From: DATLHO01 sp035539855
Lineage (GTDB): Bacteria > Bacteroidota > Ignavibacteria > OLB7
Length of the DNA stretch: 31,840 nt
Assembly: GCA_035539855.1 (NCBI GenBank)
Contig: DATLHO010000219.1
Span: 1-31,840, forward strand
Direction: 5' to 3'
Part shown: positions 22,323 through 30,457 of the stretch, in pieces
Layout of the letters: every line of letters starts with the position of its first letter
Position numbering within the stretch: the stretch's first letter is position 1
Notes under the pieces: model-generated
What the model was told of the DNA's origin: nothing
Databases searched by the model: none
Seen by the model: only the letters and a program-made list of their open reading frames with translations
Translations under genes and position numbers: made by a program

Positions 22323-23411
22323 CTACGCGGTCTGAGGAGCCCGGGCCGTGTCCCGGTTCGGCGCCGTCTGCGTCGCCTGCGGGATGCTTCGCGTGCGCAG
22401 GCGGAGGTACTCGATGAGCTCCTCACGCGTGCGTCGCGGACCGCCGAGGTCGACGTAGAATTTCGCGAGCCAGTCGTAGCGCTTGAGCATGAGGAACGCC
22501 CAGACGACGAAGAAGTCGATCTTCTCGAAGACGATCGCATCCTCGGCGGCGTAGCGCTCGCGCTGCGCCAGGAAGTCGACGGGCATCTCGGTCCAGTGCC
22601 GGTTCGCCTTGACGTGGTGGCCGATGTGATAGCCGTCGTTGAAGCAGCGGCGGTTGTAGCCCGAGTTGATGCACGTGATGCTGTTGCGGTACGGGTTCGC
22701 CGGATCGCTCGGATCGATGAACGCGTGCTGGCCCCAGTTGCCCGCCATCATCGCGAAGCGCGCGAAGAGCATCGGGATGACGAACACGACGAGCGTCGCC
22801 TGCCAGTCGATGATCGCCAGCACGGCGACCAGGCCGATGTAGGCGATCTCTCCGCCGATCGCCTTGCGGAAGAGCTTGAACCGCCGGCGCACCCACATGT
22901 AGCGCGCGAGCTCGGCGACGCCGAGCACGTAGAAGCGCCCGAGGTACTTCGCGAAGTGCGCGAGACGGTCGCGGTCGTACGGCATGGTCGTCGACAGGTC
23001 GCCGTAGAGGTTGTTCTCGGGATGGTGCATCCCGATGTGATGGACGTAGTAGGTGTTCGGCGTCTCGCCGAAGAACGGTCCGAGCACGTTCGGGATGTAC
23101 CCCTTGAGCCACATGAACTTCGGCTTCCACAGCACGCGGTGACTCGTGTTGTGGAGCATCAGGATGTAGGGCCCGAGCAGCACCGTGAACAGCGCGACGA
23201 GCCAGATCGCCGCGGCCCACCACGGGAACGCGGGCGCGACGTAGAAGTAGGTCGCGACCGGGAAGACGATGAGCGACAGCATCACCATCAGCTTGACGAA
23301 GGGGATGTCCCGCTCGTCGTTGATCATTTTCAGTGCGATCCGGTCGGCGATGCTGCGGCGCTCGCGCGCGTGGAAGACCGGATCGGTCAGAACCAGGGTT
23401 TCGTTGGACAT
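22323..23411 (-). CDS. Membrane fatty acid desaturase-family protein
   Basis: The 362-residue protein has about four to six membrane helices and the three di-iron His boxes: 'HNTSH' (residue ~87), 'HHIGMHH' (~124) and 'HIGHH' (~265), with a further 'GQHAF' between. This matches the FA_desaturase superfamily, which inserts double bonds or hydroxyls into acyl chains using O2 and electron donors. The specific position is not predictable. An inverted repeat (23454-23472) sits upstream. It is a single-gene unit with the C-terminal hairpin at 22262. Confidence 0.85.
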   Translation of the reverse strand: MSNETLVLTDPVFHARERRSIADRIALKMINDERDIPFVKLMVMLSLIVFPVATYFYVAPAFPWWAAAIWLVALFTVLLGPYILMLHNTSHRVLWKPKFMWLKGYIPNVLGPFFGETPNTYYVHHIGMHHPENNLYGDLSTTMPYDRDRLAHFAKYLGRFYVLGVAELARYMWVRRRFKLFRKAIGGEIAYIGLVAVLAIIDWQATLVVFVIPMLFARFAMMAGNWGQHAFIDPSDPANPYRNSITCINSGYNRRCFNDGYHIGHHVKANRHWTEMPVDFLAQRERYAAEDAIVFEKIDFFVVWAFLMLKRYDWLAKFYVDLGGPRRTREELIEYLRLRTRSIPQATQTAPNRDTARAPQTA

Positions 23412-23453
23412 TGCGTGCGTGATCGTGGCCTCTCGTTAGGTGACGACACACGC

Positions 23454-23472
23454 TGTGCAAAAACCGTGCACA
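23454..23472. promoter_or_regulatory. Inverted repeat TGTGCA-N7-TGCACA upstream of the desaturase
   Basis: A perfect 6-bp-arm repeat lies 43-61 bases upstream of the desaturase ATG, in the position of a promoter operator. Desaturase genes are often controlled by TetR- or FadR-like lipid-responsive repressors, but no such gene is in the window, so the regulator is unknown. Confidence 0.35.
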
Positions 23473-23537
23473 TGGTCCCGCGAGGGTCCGGCGGAGTCGA
23501 AATCGGGCGAATCGTCGTGTAATTATGGTGGGCGCGA

Positions 23538-24764
23538 TCATTCGGGCTTCGGCTCGTCCGCGCGGACGCGACGCGTGCCGCTGTACAGCTCGTATTCGAG
23601 CAGGCGGCAGTCGATCGTGCTGTTGAAGAACGGAATGCGCCGGCGTGCGCGCAGGCCGACGCGCTTGGCAAGCTGCAGGTTGCCGGTGAAGATGTAGCCG
23701 GTGTAGTCGTCGCAGCGCTGCTTGAAGAAGTCGCCGATCGCCGCGTACGTGCCCTCGAGCTTGCGCTCGTCGCCGAGCCGCGCGCCGTACTCCGGATTTA
23801 GAACGACGACACCGCCTCCCGGAGGCACCGGCGACCCGGCGAAGTCGGCGACGTGGAACTCGATCAGCCCGTCGACCCCCGCGGTCGCCGCGTTGCGACG
23901 CGCGGCGATGATGGCCTCCGGGTTGATGTCCGAGGCGACGATCACGCCGTCGATAGCGCGTCGCGCGTCGCGGCGAGCCTGCGCGCGGAGCGACTTCCAG
24001 ACGGCCTCGTCGAAGCCGCGCAGGTGCATGAACCCGAAGTTGTCGCGCAGCATTCCCGGAGCCCGATCGGTCGCGATCATGGCCGCCTCGATCGCGAGCG
24101 TTCCGCTGCCGCACATCGGGTTGAGGAAGTTGCCGTCGCCGCGCCAGCCGGTGGCCAGCACGACGGCCGCCGCGAGCGACTCGCGCATCGGCGCCTTCCA
24201 CGGGATGCGCCGGTATCCGCGGTTCGAGAGGGATTCTCCGGAGGTGTCGAGGTAGACACCGCAGTGCTCGTCGTGCCAGTAGAGGAAGACGACCGCGCGA
24301 TCGGTGCGCGGGCCGGAGTCCGGTCGCCGGTCGAGCTTCGCGACCATGCGGTCGACGATCGCGTCCTTGCAGCGGACGTTGGCGTACTGCGTGTTGTCGA
24401 TGCTCGGCGTGTCGACCGACGAGACCACGCTGACGTAGCCGTCGGCGTCGAGCCACTCCTCCCACGGAACGTCCCACACCCGGTCGTACATCTCGTCGGG
24501 ATCGTACGCTTCGAACTCGGCAAGCAGGTAGAGCACGCGATGTCCCGTGCGCACGTGCAGGTTCAGGCGCATCGCGTCGACGAGCGTTCCCTCGGTCAGC
24601 ACGCCGGCCGGCAGCTCCTCGACGACCGGCAACTCGAGCGCGCGGATCTCCTCCGCGAGCATCGGCGCGATGCGGTTCGGACAGGTGATGACGATGCGTC
24701 CCCGTCGGTCGAACGAGGCACTGTCGGACGCATCATCGCGATCGGCCTGCTCGAGCTCGCTCAC
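23538..24764 (-). CDS. THUMP-domain class I SAM-dependent RNA methyltransferase (RlmL-like)
   Basis: The 408-residue protein begins with a THUMP-like RNA-binding module (residues ~20-160, with 'TCPNRIAPMLAEEIRAL'). It continues with an N6/N2-guanine methyltransferase domain: SAM-binding 'NPMCGSGTLAIEAA' (~220-233), 'VIVASDINPEAIIAARRNAATAG' and catalytic 'VVLNPEYGARLG', the family's (D/N)PP(Y/F) variant. This is the UPF0020/RlmL N-terminal-type fold that modifies 23S rRNA guanine; the exact base is not known. The GTG start at 24764 overlaps the cyclophilin stop (GTGA), so the two are translationally coupled. Confidence 0.85.
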   Translation of the reverse strand: MSELEQADRDDASDSASFDRRGRIVITCPNRIAPMLAEEIRALELPVVEELPAGVLTEGTLVDAMRLNLHVRTGHRVLYLLAEFEAYDPDEMYDRVWDVPWEEWLDADGYVSVVSSVDTPSIDNTQYANVRCKDAIVDRMVAKLDRRPDSGPRTDRAVVFLYWHDEHCGVYLDTSGESLSNRGYRRIPWKAPMRESLAAAVVLATGWRGDGNFLNPMCGSGTLAIEAAMIATDRAPGMLRDNFGFMHLRGFDEAVWKSLRAQARRDARRAIDGVIVASDINPEAIIAARRNAATAGVDGLIEFHVADFAGSPVPPGGGVVVLNPEYGARLGDERKLEGTYAAIGDFFKQRCDDYTGYIFTGNLQLAKRVGLRARRRIPFFNSTIDCRLLEYELYSGTRRVRADEPKPE

Positions 24765-25255
24765 TCGGCTCCGTTCTCGATCGTGACCTTCTTCATGACG
24801 ACCTCGTCGATCGGACGATCCTGACCGCCGGTGCGCGTCGTCGCGATGGCCTCGACGACATCCTGTCCCTCGGTCACGCGGCCGAAGATCGTGTACTGCG
24901 GCGGCAGCGGGTAGTCGACGTGCATGATGAAGAACTGCGAGCCGTTGGTGTTCGGTCCCGCGTTGGCCATCGCGACCGTGCCGGCCTTGTAGCCACGCTG
25001 GTAGACCTCGGAGCCGCGATCGATCTCGTCGTTGAAGCGGCCTCCCCATGCGGACTCTCCGCCACGGCCGGTGCCGGTCGGATCGCCGCCCTGGATCATG
25101 AATCCCTTGATCACGCGATGGAAGATCACGCCGTCGTAGTATCCCTTCTCCGCCAGGGTGATGAAGTTCTCGGTCGTCTTCGGCGCGTCGGCTTCGAGCA
25201 GCTCGAAGCGGATGGTGCCGTGGTTGGTCTCGATGACTGCGGTACGGTTGGCCAT
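24761..25255 (-). CDS. Cyclophilin-type peptidyl-prolyl cis-trans isomerase
   Basis: The 164-residue cytoplasmic protein keeps the cyclophilin core: 'GVIFHRVIKGFMIQGGD' (catalytic Arg in FHRV), 'GTVAMANAGPNTNGSQFFI' and 'YTIFGRVTEG'. It speeds folding by isomerising Xaa-Pro bonds. There is no signal peptide. A -10-like TAGTTTTG lies 36 bases upstream (25291-25298). Its stop overlaps the RNA methyltransferase start as GTGA. Confidence 0.93.
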   Translation of the reverse strand: MANRTAVIETNHGTIRFELLEADAPKTTENFITLAEKGYYDGVIFHRVIKGFMIQGGDPTGTGRGGESAWGGRFNDEIDRGSEVYQRGYKAGTVAMANAGPNTNGSQFFIMHVDYPLPPQYTIFGRVTEGQDVVEAIATTRTGGQDRPIDEVVMKKVTIENGAE

Positions 25256-25290
25256 GGTCTGAATCGGTCGATGGTTGGTGTGCAAGGCCG

Positions 25291-25298
25291 CAAAACTA
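25291..25298 (-). promoter_or_regulatory. -10-like box TAGTTTTG
   Basis: On the minus strand, TAGTTTTG is an exact TAnnTTTG match 36 bases before the cyclophilin ATG, in the 65-base gap after the PLP-enzyme gene. It is the likely promoter of the cyclophilin/methyltransferase pair. Confidence 0.5.
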
Positions 25299-25320
25299 CG
25301 CATTGGCGGGCAGAGCGCCG

Positions 25321-26439
25321 TCATCCCGCCAGTGCCTGGGCGAGATCGGCGATGAGATCGTCCGGGTGCTCGAGTCCGACCGAGAGGCGGATCAGGTCGC
25401 GCGGCGTCGCCGAGTGCGGTCCCTCGCTCGAGGCGCGGTGCTCGATCAGACTCTCGACGCCGCCGAGGCTCGTCGCGCGGCGCATCAACCTGGCGCGGCC
25501 GACGGCCGCGAGCGCGGCGGCCTCGCCGCCGGCGTGCTGAAACGACAGCATGCCGCTGAACCCCCGCATCTGTCGCCGTGCGACGTCGTGTCCGGGATGC
25601 GACGGCAGTCCCGGATAATGCACGGCCGCGACCGCCGCGTGCGCCTCGAGCCACTGCGCGATCGCGAGCGCCGAGTCGCTGTGCGCGCGCATCCGCAGCG
25701 GAAGCGTCGCCAGCGAGCGCAGCGTCAGCCAGCACTCGAACGGCGACGGCACGGCGCCGCCGAGGGCCTGCACCGAGCGCAGCCGCGACCACAGATCGTC
25801 CTCCTCGCGCGCGACGATCGCGCCGCCGAGGACGTCGGAGTGCCCGCCGATGTACTTCGTCGTCGCGTAAAGGACGAGGTCGGCGCCGTGCTCGAGCGGC
25901 CGCTGCACCGCCGCGGTGCAGAACGTGTTGTCGACCACCAGACGCGCGCCGGCAGCGTGCGCGGCCGTGGCGACCGCCGCGATGTCGGAGATGCTCAGCA
26001 GCGGATTCGATGGTGTCTCGACCCAGACCAGACGCGTCGTCTCACGGATCGACGCGGCCACGAGCGCCGCGTTGGTCATCGGAACCACCGTGTGCTCGAG
26101 TCCCCAGCGCGCCATCAGCTCTCGCGCGATCGCGAGCGTGCCGTGATAGCGGTCGGCCGGCAACAGCACGTGGTCGCCCGGCGAGAGCGTCTGCAGCAGC
26201 GACATCGTCGCGGCGGAGCCGGAGGCGAACGCGGCGGCGGCCGCGCCACCCTCGAGCTCCGCGAGCGCGCGCTCGAGCGAGTCACGGTTCGGGTTCGCGT
26301 TGCGCGAATAGCTGAACTCGCGGTTCGCTCCCGACGCGTCCCGCTCGAACGTCGTCGACTGCACGATCGATGGAGCCACGGCTCCGGTGACGGCGTCGGG
26401 CTCGCGGCCGGCATGGATGGCGAGGGTCTCGAGACGCAT
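25321..26439 (-). CDS. Cys/Met-metabolism PLP enzyme (cystathionine gamma-synthase / gamma-lyase type)
   Basis: The 372-residue protein opens 'MRLETLAIHAG' and keeps the family blocks: 'SYSRNANPNRDSLERALAELEGG', 'FASGSAATMSLLQTL', 'PADRYHGTLAIA', 'VWVETPSNPLL', 'VVDNTFCTAAVQRP' and Lys195 in 'YATTKYIGGHSDVLGG', which forms the internal aldimine. The C-terminal 'SLGGVESLIEHRASS' is also characteristic. It catalyses gamma-replacement or gamma/alpha-elimination on cystathionine, methionine or homoserine derivatives; the exact reaction is not set by eye. The ATG 26439 lies 22 bases after a TATCTTCG box. Confidence 0.92.
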   Translation of the reverse strand: MRLETLAIHAGREPDAVTGAVAPSIVQSTTFERDASGANREFSYSRNANPNRDSLERALAELEGGAAAAAFASGSAATMSLLQTLSPGDHVLLPADRYHGTLAIARELMARWGLEHTVVPMTNAALVAASIRETTRLVWVETPSNPLLSISDIAAVATAAHAAGARLVVDNTFCTAAVQRPLEHGADLVLYATTKYIGGHSDVLGGAIVAREEDDLWSRLRSVQALGGAVPSPFECWLTLRSLATLPLRMRAHSDSALAIAQWLEAHAAVAAVHYPGLPSHPGHDVARRQMRGFSGMLSFQHAGGEAAALAAVGRARLMRRATSLGGVESLIEHRASSEGPHSATPRDLIRLSVGLEHPDDLIADLAQALAG

Positions 26440-26460
26440 GGCAGTGTCCCTGAAATGGGG

Positions 26461-26468
26461 CGAAGATA
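26461..26468 (-). promoter_or_regulatory. -10-like box TATCTTCG
   Basis: On the minus strand, TATCTTCG lies 22 bases upstream of the PLP-enzyme ATG and just downstream of the terminator of the previous gene (26490-26517), the expected position for a promoter. It is identical to the box before the phosphatase gene. Confidence 0.55.
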
Positions 26469-26489
26469 GGGAGGAGGCTCCCTCAACGA

Positions 26490-26517
26490 CGACAGCCCCG
26501 AACGTTCGGGGCTGTCG
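26490..26517 (-). terminator. Perfect 28-base palindrome, probable terminator
   Basis: CGACAGCCCCGAAC (26490-26503) is followed directly by its complement to 26517. The hairpin has a stem of at least 12 bp. It lies 43 bases after the stop of the 57-residue membrane gene and before the promoter of the PLP-enzyme gene on the same strand. The T content on either side is low. Confidence 0.75.
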
Positions 26518-26559
26518 AGTGCGCACGGCTGCTGGCCGGGCGCCGTTTCCGGCGTTTCC

Positions 26560-26733
26560 CTACATCTCGAGCGCCGAGCCGGCGACGACGAGAAGCAGGA
26601 CCACGAGCAGATAGAGATTCAGGACGGGCCACCATTCGCCGGGCCAGATCGCCGCGATCACCCGGGGCATCGCGGAAGCGTCGGTCATCGTGGCACGGCG
26701 GGACATCGGGGAGTCGGGATTGCTGTTCATCAT
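26560..26733 (-). CDS. 57-residue single-pass membrane protein
   Basis: The product has a polar head ('MMNSNPDSPMSRRATMTDASAM') and one hydrophobic helix near the C-terminus ('VLNLYLLVVLLLVVAGSALEM'). I do not recognise the family. The ATG at 26733 is preceded by CGGAG about eight bases upstream. The gene is bracketed by a -10-like TACGTTCG (26824-26831) and the palindromic terminator (26490-26517), supporting a separate transcription unit. Confidence 0.5.
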   Translation of the reverse strand: MMNSNPDSPMSRRATMTDASAMPRVIAAIWPGEWWPVLNLYLLVVLLLVVAGSALEM

Positions 26734-26823
26734 GGCGCACACTCCGTGGTTGAAACGCGGTCGGTTCGTTGCGTCGAAGCGGAAGTCGCTGAAGGACGGG
26801 CGTCAGGCCGCCCGGTTACGCTA

Positions 26824-26831
26824 CGAACGTA
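26824..26831 (-). promoter_or_regulatory. Candidate -10 box TACGTTCG
   Basis: On the minus strand, TACGTTCG fits TAnnTTYG and lies 90 bases upstream of the 57-residue gene, after the regulator gene's palindrome. The spacing is longer than for the other boxes. Confidence 0.3.
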
Positions 26832-26854
26832 CGGACCCGCGGAGGTGAGCTGCG

Positions 26855-26870
26855 TCACCCGATCGGGTGA
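26855..26870. promoter_or_regulatory. 16-base perfect palindrome after the LuxR-type gene
   Basis: TCACCCGATCGGGTGA is a perfect palindrome 16 bases beyond the regulator's stop codon. It could be a weak terminator or an operator near the promoter of the 57-residue gene. A LuxR-type HTH site is possible but unproven. Confidence 0.35.
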
Positions 26871-26885
26871 GCGGGGTGGGTGATT

Positions 26886-29633
26886 CTACGAGAGGATGCG
26901 CTCCTCGCGGGCGCGCGTGATCGCCTCCATGCGGCTCGAGGCGCCGAGCTTGCTGAAGAGATTCGAGGCGTGCGTCTTGATCGTGTTGACCGACAGGTAG
27001 AGCTTGCCGGCGATCTTCTGGTTCGAATAGCCCGCGGCCATCAGGTTGAGAATCTCCATTTCTCGGCTCGTCAGCGGCTCCATCAGCCCCGCGCCGGCGC
27101 CGACACCGGTCTCCATCGTGGTGATGCGGGTCGAACCGGGCTCGAAGCCGGCGTCGATCATGTCGGCGAGCCGCGCGACGACCGGATCGACCGCCGCGGC
27201 CTGTCTGCGCCAGGCGCGCACGAGCCGAACCGCATCGGCGCCGTCGAGCAGGAACGCGCGGACGATCCGCTCCGGCGCGGCGACGGCCAGCGCGCGCGCG
27301 ATCGTGTCGAACGCCTCGTCCTCACGGCCCAGCGCCTTCTGTGCGAGCGCGGCGAGCACCAGGGTGTCGAGCATCGTGCGGATCAGCGAGCGTTCCTGCA
27401 GATGCTTCCCCAGCGGCTCCATCCGCGCAAGGGCCTCGGCGGGCCGTCCGGCGCGCAGGAGGTAGCGCGCGTACGTGGTCTCCTCGAACACGGACATCAG
27501 GAACGTACGCTGCGGGAGCTTCTCCGAGCCCGGGCCGTAGAACGTCTCGACCCAACGCTCGACGCCGTCGAGGTTGCCGGTCTGCAGCTCGAGCAGCGCG
27601 CGGATCGTGCGCCCGGCAAACGTCCACGCCGCGGCGTGCGAAGGGAAGGGGATCTTCTCCCACTGCTCGATCAGTCGGAACGCCTCATCGACGTTCCCCA
27701 GCGCCGCCTCGATGAACGTCGCGGTCTTGAGCGCCGGCGTCAGCTCGAGCGTCAGTCCCGCGGGGTAGAGCTCGAGCGCGGTGCGCACGAGCGCCTGCGC
27801 CGCTTCGAGGTCGTTGCGGTCGTAGAGCACCGACGCCATTTTCTGATGAGCATGCGCGACGTCGACCTGGAAGGTGTTGCGCACCTTCATCGACGCGTCG
27901 ACGGTCTCCTTGAGCCGGAGGATCTCCTCGCAGCGCGACCAGCAGGCGGTCAGGCGCGCACGGCTCATCTCCCACAGCGCGAGGTTGTGCAGCATCGAGA
28001 CCGACAGCGCGGTATTGCCGGAGCGCCGCGACAGGTGGAGCACCTCCTCCCAGACCCGCTCGGCGCGGTCCCAGTTGCCGAGTCGTGAAAGGGCGAGGCC
28101 CTGGTACGAGAGCACTGCCTGGCGGTCGACGGAGGTCGGCCGGCGCGTGGCCGAGACGATCTCGAGCTGTTCGAGCGCGCGCTCGCACTGGTCGAGCGCG
28201 TCGGTCCAGCGACCCGAGTGAAGGTCGACGGCGGCGGCGTAGAAGCGGGCGTTGGCGAGGATCTCGTGGCGCAGCGCGTCCTCGACGATGGTCTCGGCGC
28301 GCTCGTCGACCGCGGCGATGAACTGCGCCATGCGGGCGGCGTGCTCGTTGGGCTCGAGCATCCCGACGAGCACGATCGCCAGGCGCGGGCTCGCCAGCAG
28401 TCGTGCCTCGGGGATTGCCCGGACCAGGTCGAGCTCGGCAAGCTGCGGGTACTCGCGGTTGTTGAGCAGCGCGATGCAGTGATCCTCGATCAGGCGGACG
28501 ATCAGCTCGACGTCGTCGGCATGGCGGGCATGCTCGACCGCGCGGTCGATGCGTCCGGCGCGCTCGTACCATGCGCTGGCGCGACGATGGAGCTCGGGCA
28601 CCTCGTCGGCGTGCAGGCGCTTGTGATGGTGCTCGAGCAGGTCGGCGAAGAGCGTGTGGTAGCGGAACCACTCGCGACGGTTGTCGAGCGAGACGACGAA
28701 GAGGTTGCCGCGCTCGAGCAGGTCGATGAGCTCGGCGCCGTTGCCGATGCCGGTGACCGCCTCGACCAGCGCCGCGTTGAAGCTCTCGAGGATCGAGAGC
28801 TGCAGCATCGCGTGCTTCAGCTCCTGCGGCTGGCGGTTGAGCACCTCCTCGACGAGGTAGTCGAGCACGTAGCGATCGGTGCCGGCGAAGGCGGCGATGA
28901 ACGCGTCGACGTCGCTGCGGCCCTGGACCGAGAGCGCGGCCATCTGCAGACCGGCGATCCACCCCTCGGTCTTCGTCTCGAGCGCCGCGAGCTGCTCGGG
29001 TGTCAGACCGAGCGCGAGCAGGTCGTTGAACAGCGAGCGCGTCTCGTCGTCGGTGAAGCGCAGCTCGGCCGCGCGGATCTCCAGGAGCTGGCCCCGCACG
29101 CGAAAGCGCGAGAGCGGAAAGCTCGGATCGGCGCGCGTCGTCAGCACGACGTGCAGGTGCTCCGGACCGTGCTCCAGCAGGAAGACGACCGCCGCGGTCA
29201 CCGCCTCCGAATCGATCGTGTGGAAATCGTCGAGCACGAGCAGGAAGTGCTCCTCGATCGTCGAGAGCTCGTTGACGAGCGAGGTCAGGATCGTCTCGAT
29301 CGCAGGACGCGGCGTCATCGCCAGCGCCGACTCGACGCCCGCGCCGAGTCCGGGATCAATCGTGCGCAGCGAGGCGACGAGGTAGCGGAGGAAGCGGGCG
29401 ATGTCGTTGTCGGAGCGGTCGAGCGACAGCCAGGCGGCGGCGAAGGCGTGCTCCTCGATCCACGAGCTGACCAGCGTGGTCTTGCCGAAGCCCGCGGGCG
29501 CCGACACGAGCACGAGCCGGCGGCGCATGATCTCCTCGGCGCGCTGCGACAGGCGCTCGCGCACGATAATGTCCGGCTGCGGGCGGACGACGTGGAGCTT
29601 GGTGGCAAGCAGCGGTACTGCGGACTGCGACAT
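26886..29633 (-). CDS. Large ATP-dependent LuxR-family transcriptional regulator (MalT/LAL type)
   Basis: The 915-residue protein has a STAND-type NTPase at the N-terminus, with Walker A 'APAGFGKTT' (Lys51) and Walker B 'LLVLDDFH' (~130). A long helical-repeat region (TPR-like, residues ~330-820) follows. A LuxR helix-turn-helix is at the very C-terminus: 'LTSREMEILNLMAAGYSNQKIAGKLYLSVNTIKTHASNLFSKLG'. MalT-like proteins bind a ligand, then oligomerise with ATP to activate transcription. The ligand and target are unknown. The ATG 29633 was chosen because the protein opens 'LLATKLHVVRP', typical of the family. A TATCTTTG box lies upstream at 29720-29727. It is a single-gene unit. Confidence 0.93.
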   Translation of the reverse strand: MSQSAVPLLATKLHVVRPQPDIIVRERLSQRAEEIMRRRLVLVSAPAGFGKTTLVSSWIEEHAFAAAWLSLDRSDNDIARFLRYLVASLRTIDPGLGAGVESALAMTPRPAIETILTSLVNELSTIEEHFLLVLDDFHTIDSEAVTAAVVFLLEHGPEHLHVVLTTRADPSFPLSRFRVRGQLLEIRAAELRFTDDETRSLFNDLLALGLTPEQLAALETKTEGWIAGLQMAALSVQGRSDVDAFIAAFAGTDRYVLDYLVEEVLNRQPQELKHAMLQLSILESFNAALVEAVTGIGNGAELIDLLERGNLFVVSLDNRREWFRYHTLFADLLEHHHKRLHADEVPELHRRASAWYERAGRIDRAVEHARHADDVELIVRLIEDHCIALLNNREYPQLAELDLVRAIPEARLLASPRLAIVLVGMLEPNEHAARMAQFIAAVDERAETIVEDALRHEILANARFYAAAVDLHSGRWTDALDQCERALEQLEIVSATRRPTSVDRQAVLSYQGLALSRLGNWDRAERVWEEVLHLSRRSGNTALSVSMLHNLALWEMSRARLTACWSRCEEILRLKETVDASMKVRNTFQVDVAHAHQKMASVLYDRNDLEAAQALVRTALELYPAGLTLELTPALKTATFIEAALGNVDEAFRLIEQWEKIPFPSHAAAWTFAGRTIRALLELQTGNLDGVERWVETFYGPGSEKLPQRTFLMSVFEETTYARYLLRAGRPAEALARMEPLGKHLQERSLIRTMLDTLVLAALAQKALGREDEAFDTIARALAVAAPERIVRAFLLDGADAVRLVRAWRRQAAAVDPVVARLADMIDAGFEPGSTRITTMETGVGAGAGLMEPLTSREMEILNLMAAGYSNQKIAGKLYLSVNTIKTHASNLFSKLGASSRMEAITRAREERILS

Positions 29634-29719
29634 TGCGACGGGAATGGCTGATATGACGCCGGTGTCCGGCCGACGGAGTCGGCGGACGTGGTGTGCGAAC
29701 GGACGATGCGGGGTTGCGC

Positions 29720-29727
29720 CAAAGATA
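29720..29727 (-). promoter_or_regulatory. -10-like box TATCTTTG of the LuxR-type gene
   Basis: On the minus strand this is an exact TAnnTTTG match, 87 bases before the start codon, in the gap after the carbonic anhydrase stop. Confidence 0.5.
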
Positions 29728-29797
29728 GGGGATCGCGGCCACGGATGGGAGCCACCGCCACGGACCCGTACGCTTCGAGGCCGATGCTGCCGATAGG

Positions 29798-30457
29798 TCA
29801 GGTACGACCGGGCTGCGCGAGATTGCGACTCTGGAGGCGATACATCGGGTCGATCTGCGTGTCGCGGCTGGTATCCGCGCCGAGATCGTGCAGCAGGCCG
29901 TCGCGCAGCGAGTAGATCCAGCCGTGCACTTCGAGCTGGCGTCCACGTCGCCAGGCATCCTGCACCACCGACGTCTGGCAGACGTGCTTGACCTGGGCCA
30001 GGACGTTGAGCTCGCACATCAGCGTGATGCGCTCCTCCGGATCGTCGAGACGGTCGACGAGCTCGCGATGGCCGTCGTGGACGTCCTTGATGTGGCGCAG
30101 CCAGTTGTCGACCAGACCGCGCTGGGTCTGCTCGAGCGCCGCACGGACGCCTCCGCAGCCGTAGTGACCGCAGACGATGACGTGCTTGACCTGGAGCACC
30201 TCGACCGCGAACTCGAGCACCGAGAGGCAGTTGAAGTCGGTGTGGATGACGAGGTTGGCGACGTTGCGATGAACGAAGAGCTCGCCGGGCGCGAGACCTA
30301 CGATCTCGTTGGCTGGAACGCGGCTGTCGGAGCAGCCGATCCAGAGATACTCGGGCGCCTGCTGGTCGACGAGGGTCTCGAAGAAACGGGGATCGCGCTG
30401 GAGCATCTGCTCGGCCCACGCGCGGTTATTTCCGAAGAGGCGGTTGATGTCGGACAT
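29798..30457 (-). CDS. can: Beta-class carbonic anhydrase
   Basis: The 219-residue protein matches E. coli Can position for position at the active site: zinc ligands Cys42, His98 and Cys101 ('GCSDSR' and 'CGHYGCGG'), with Asp44 and Arg46 forming the catalytic dyad. It interconverts CO2 and bicarbonate. There is no signal peptide. The length agrees with the family. Its ATG lies within the last 32 bases of the upstream DUF2156 gene, in another frame, so the two are transcribed together and probably coupled. Confidence 0.95.
   Translation of the reverse strand: MSDINRLFGNNRAWAEQMLQRDPRFFETLVDQQAPEYLWIGCSDSRVPANEIVGLAPGELFVHRNVANLVIHTDFNCLSVLEFAVEVLQVKHVIVCGHYGCGGVRAALEQTQRGLVDNWLRHIKDVHDGHRELVDRLDDPEERITLMCELNVLAQVKHVCQTSVVQDAWRRGRQLEVHGWIYSLRDGLLHDLGADTSRDTQIDPMYRLQSRNLAQPGRT

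Noticed and set aside
25303..26469. Long plus-strand open frame opposite the PLP enzyme gene.
   Set aside because: Arg/Gly/Ala-rich antisense shadow without domains; the minus-strand frame holds the complete PLP-enzyme motifs.
28218..29651. 477-codon plus-strand frame opposite the LuxR-type regulator.
   Set aside because: Antisense shadow; no start-site signal and no recognisable domain.
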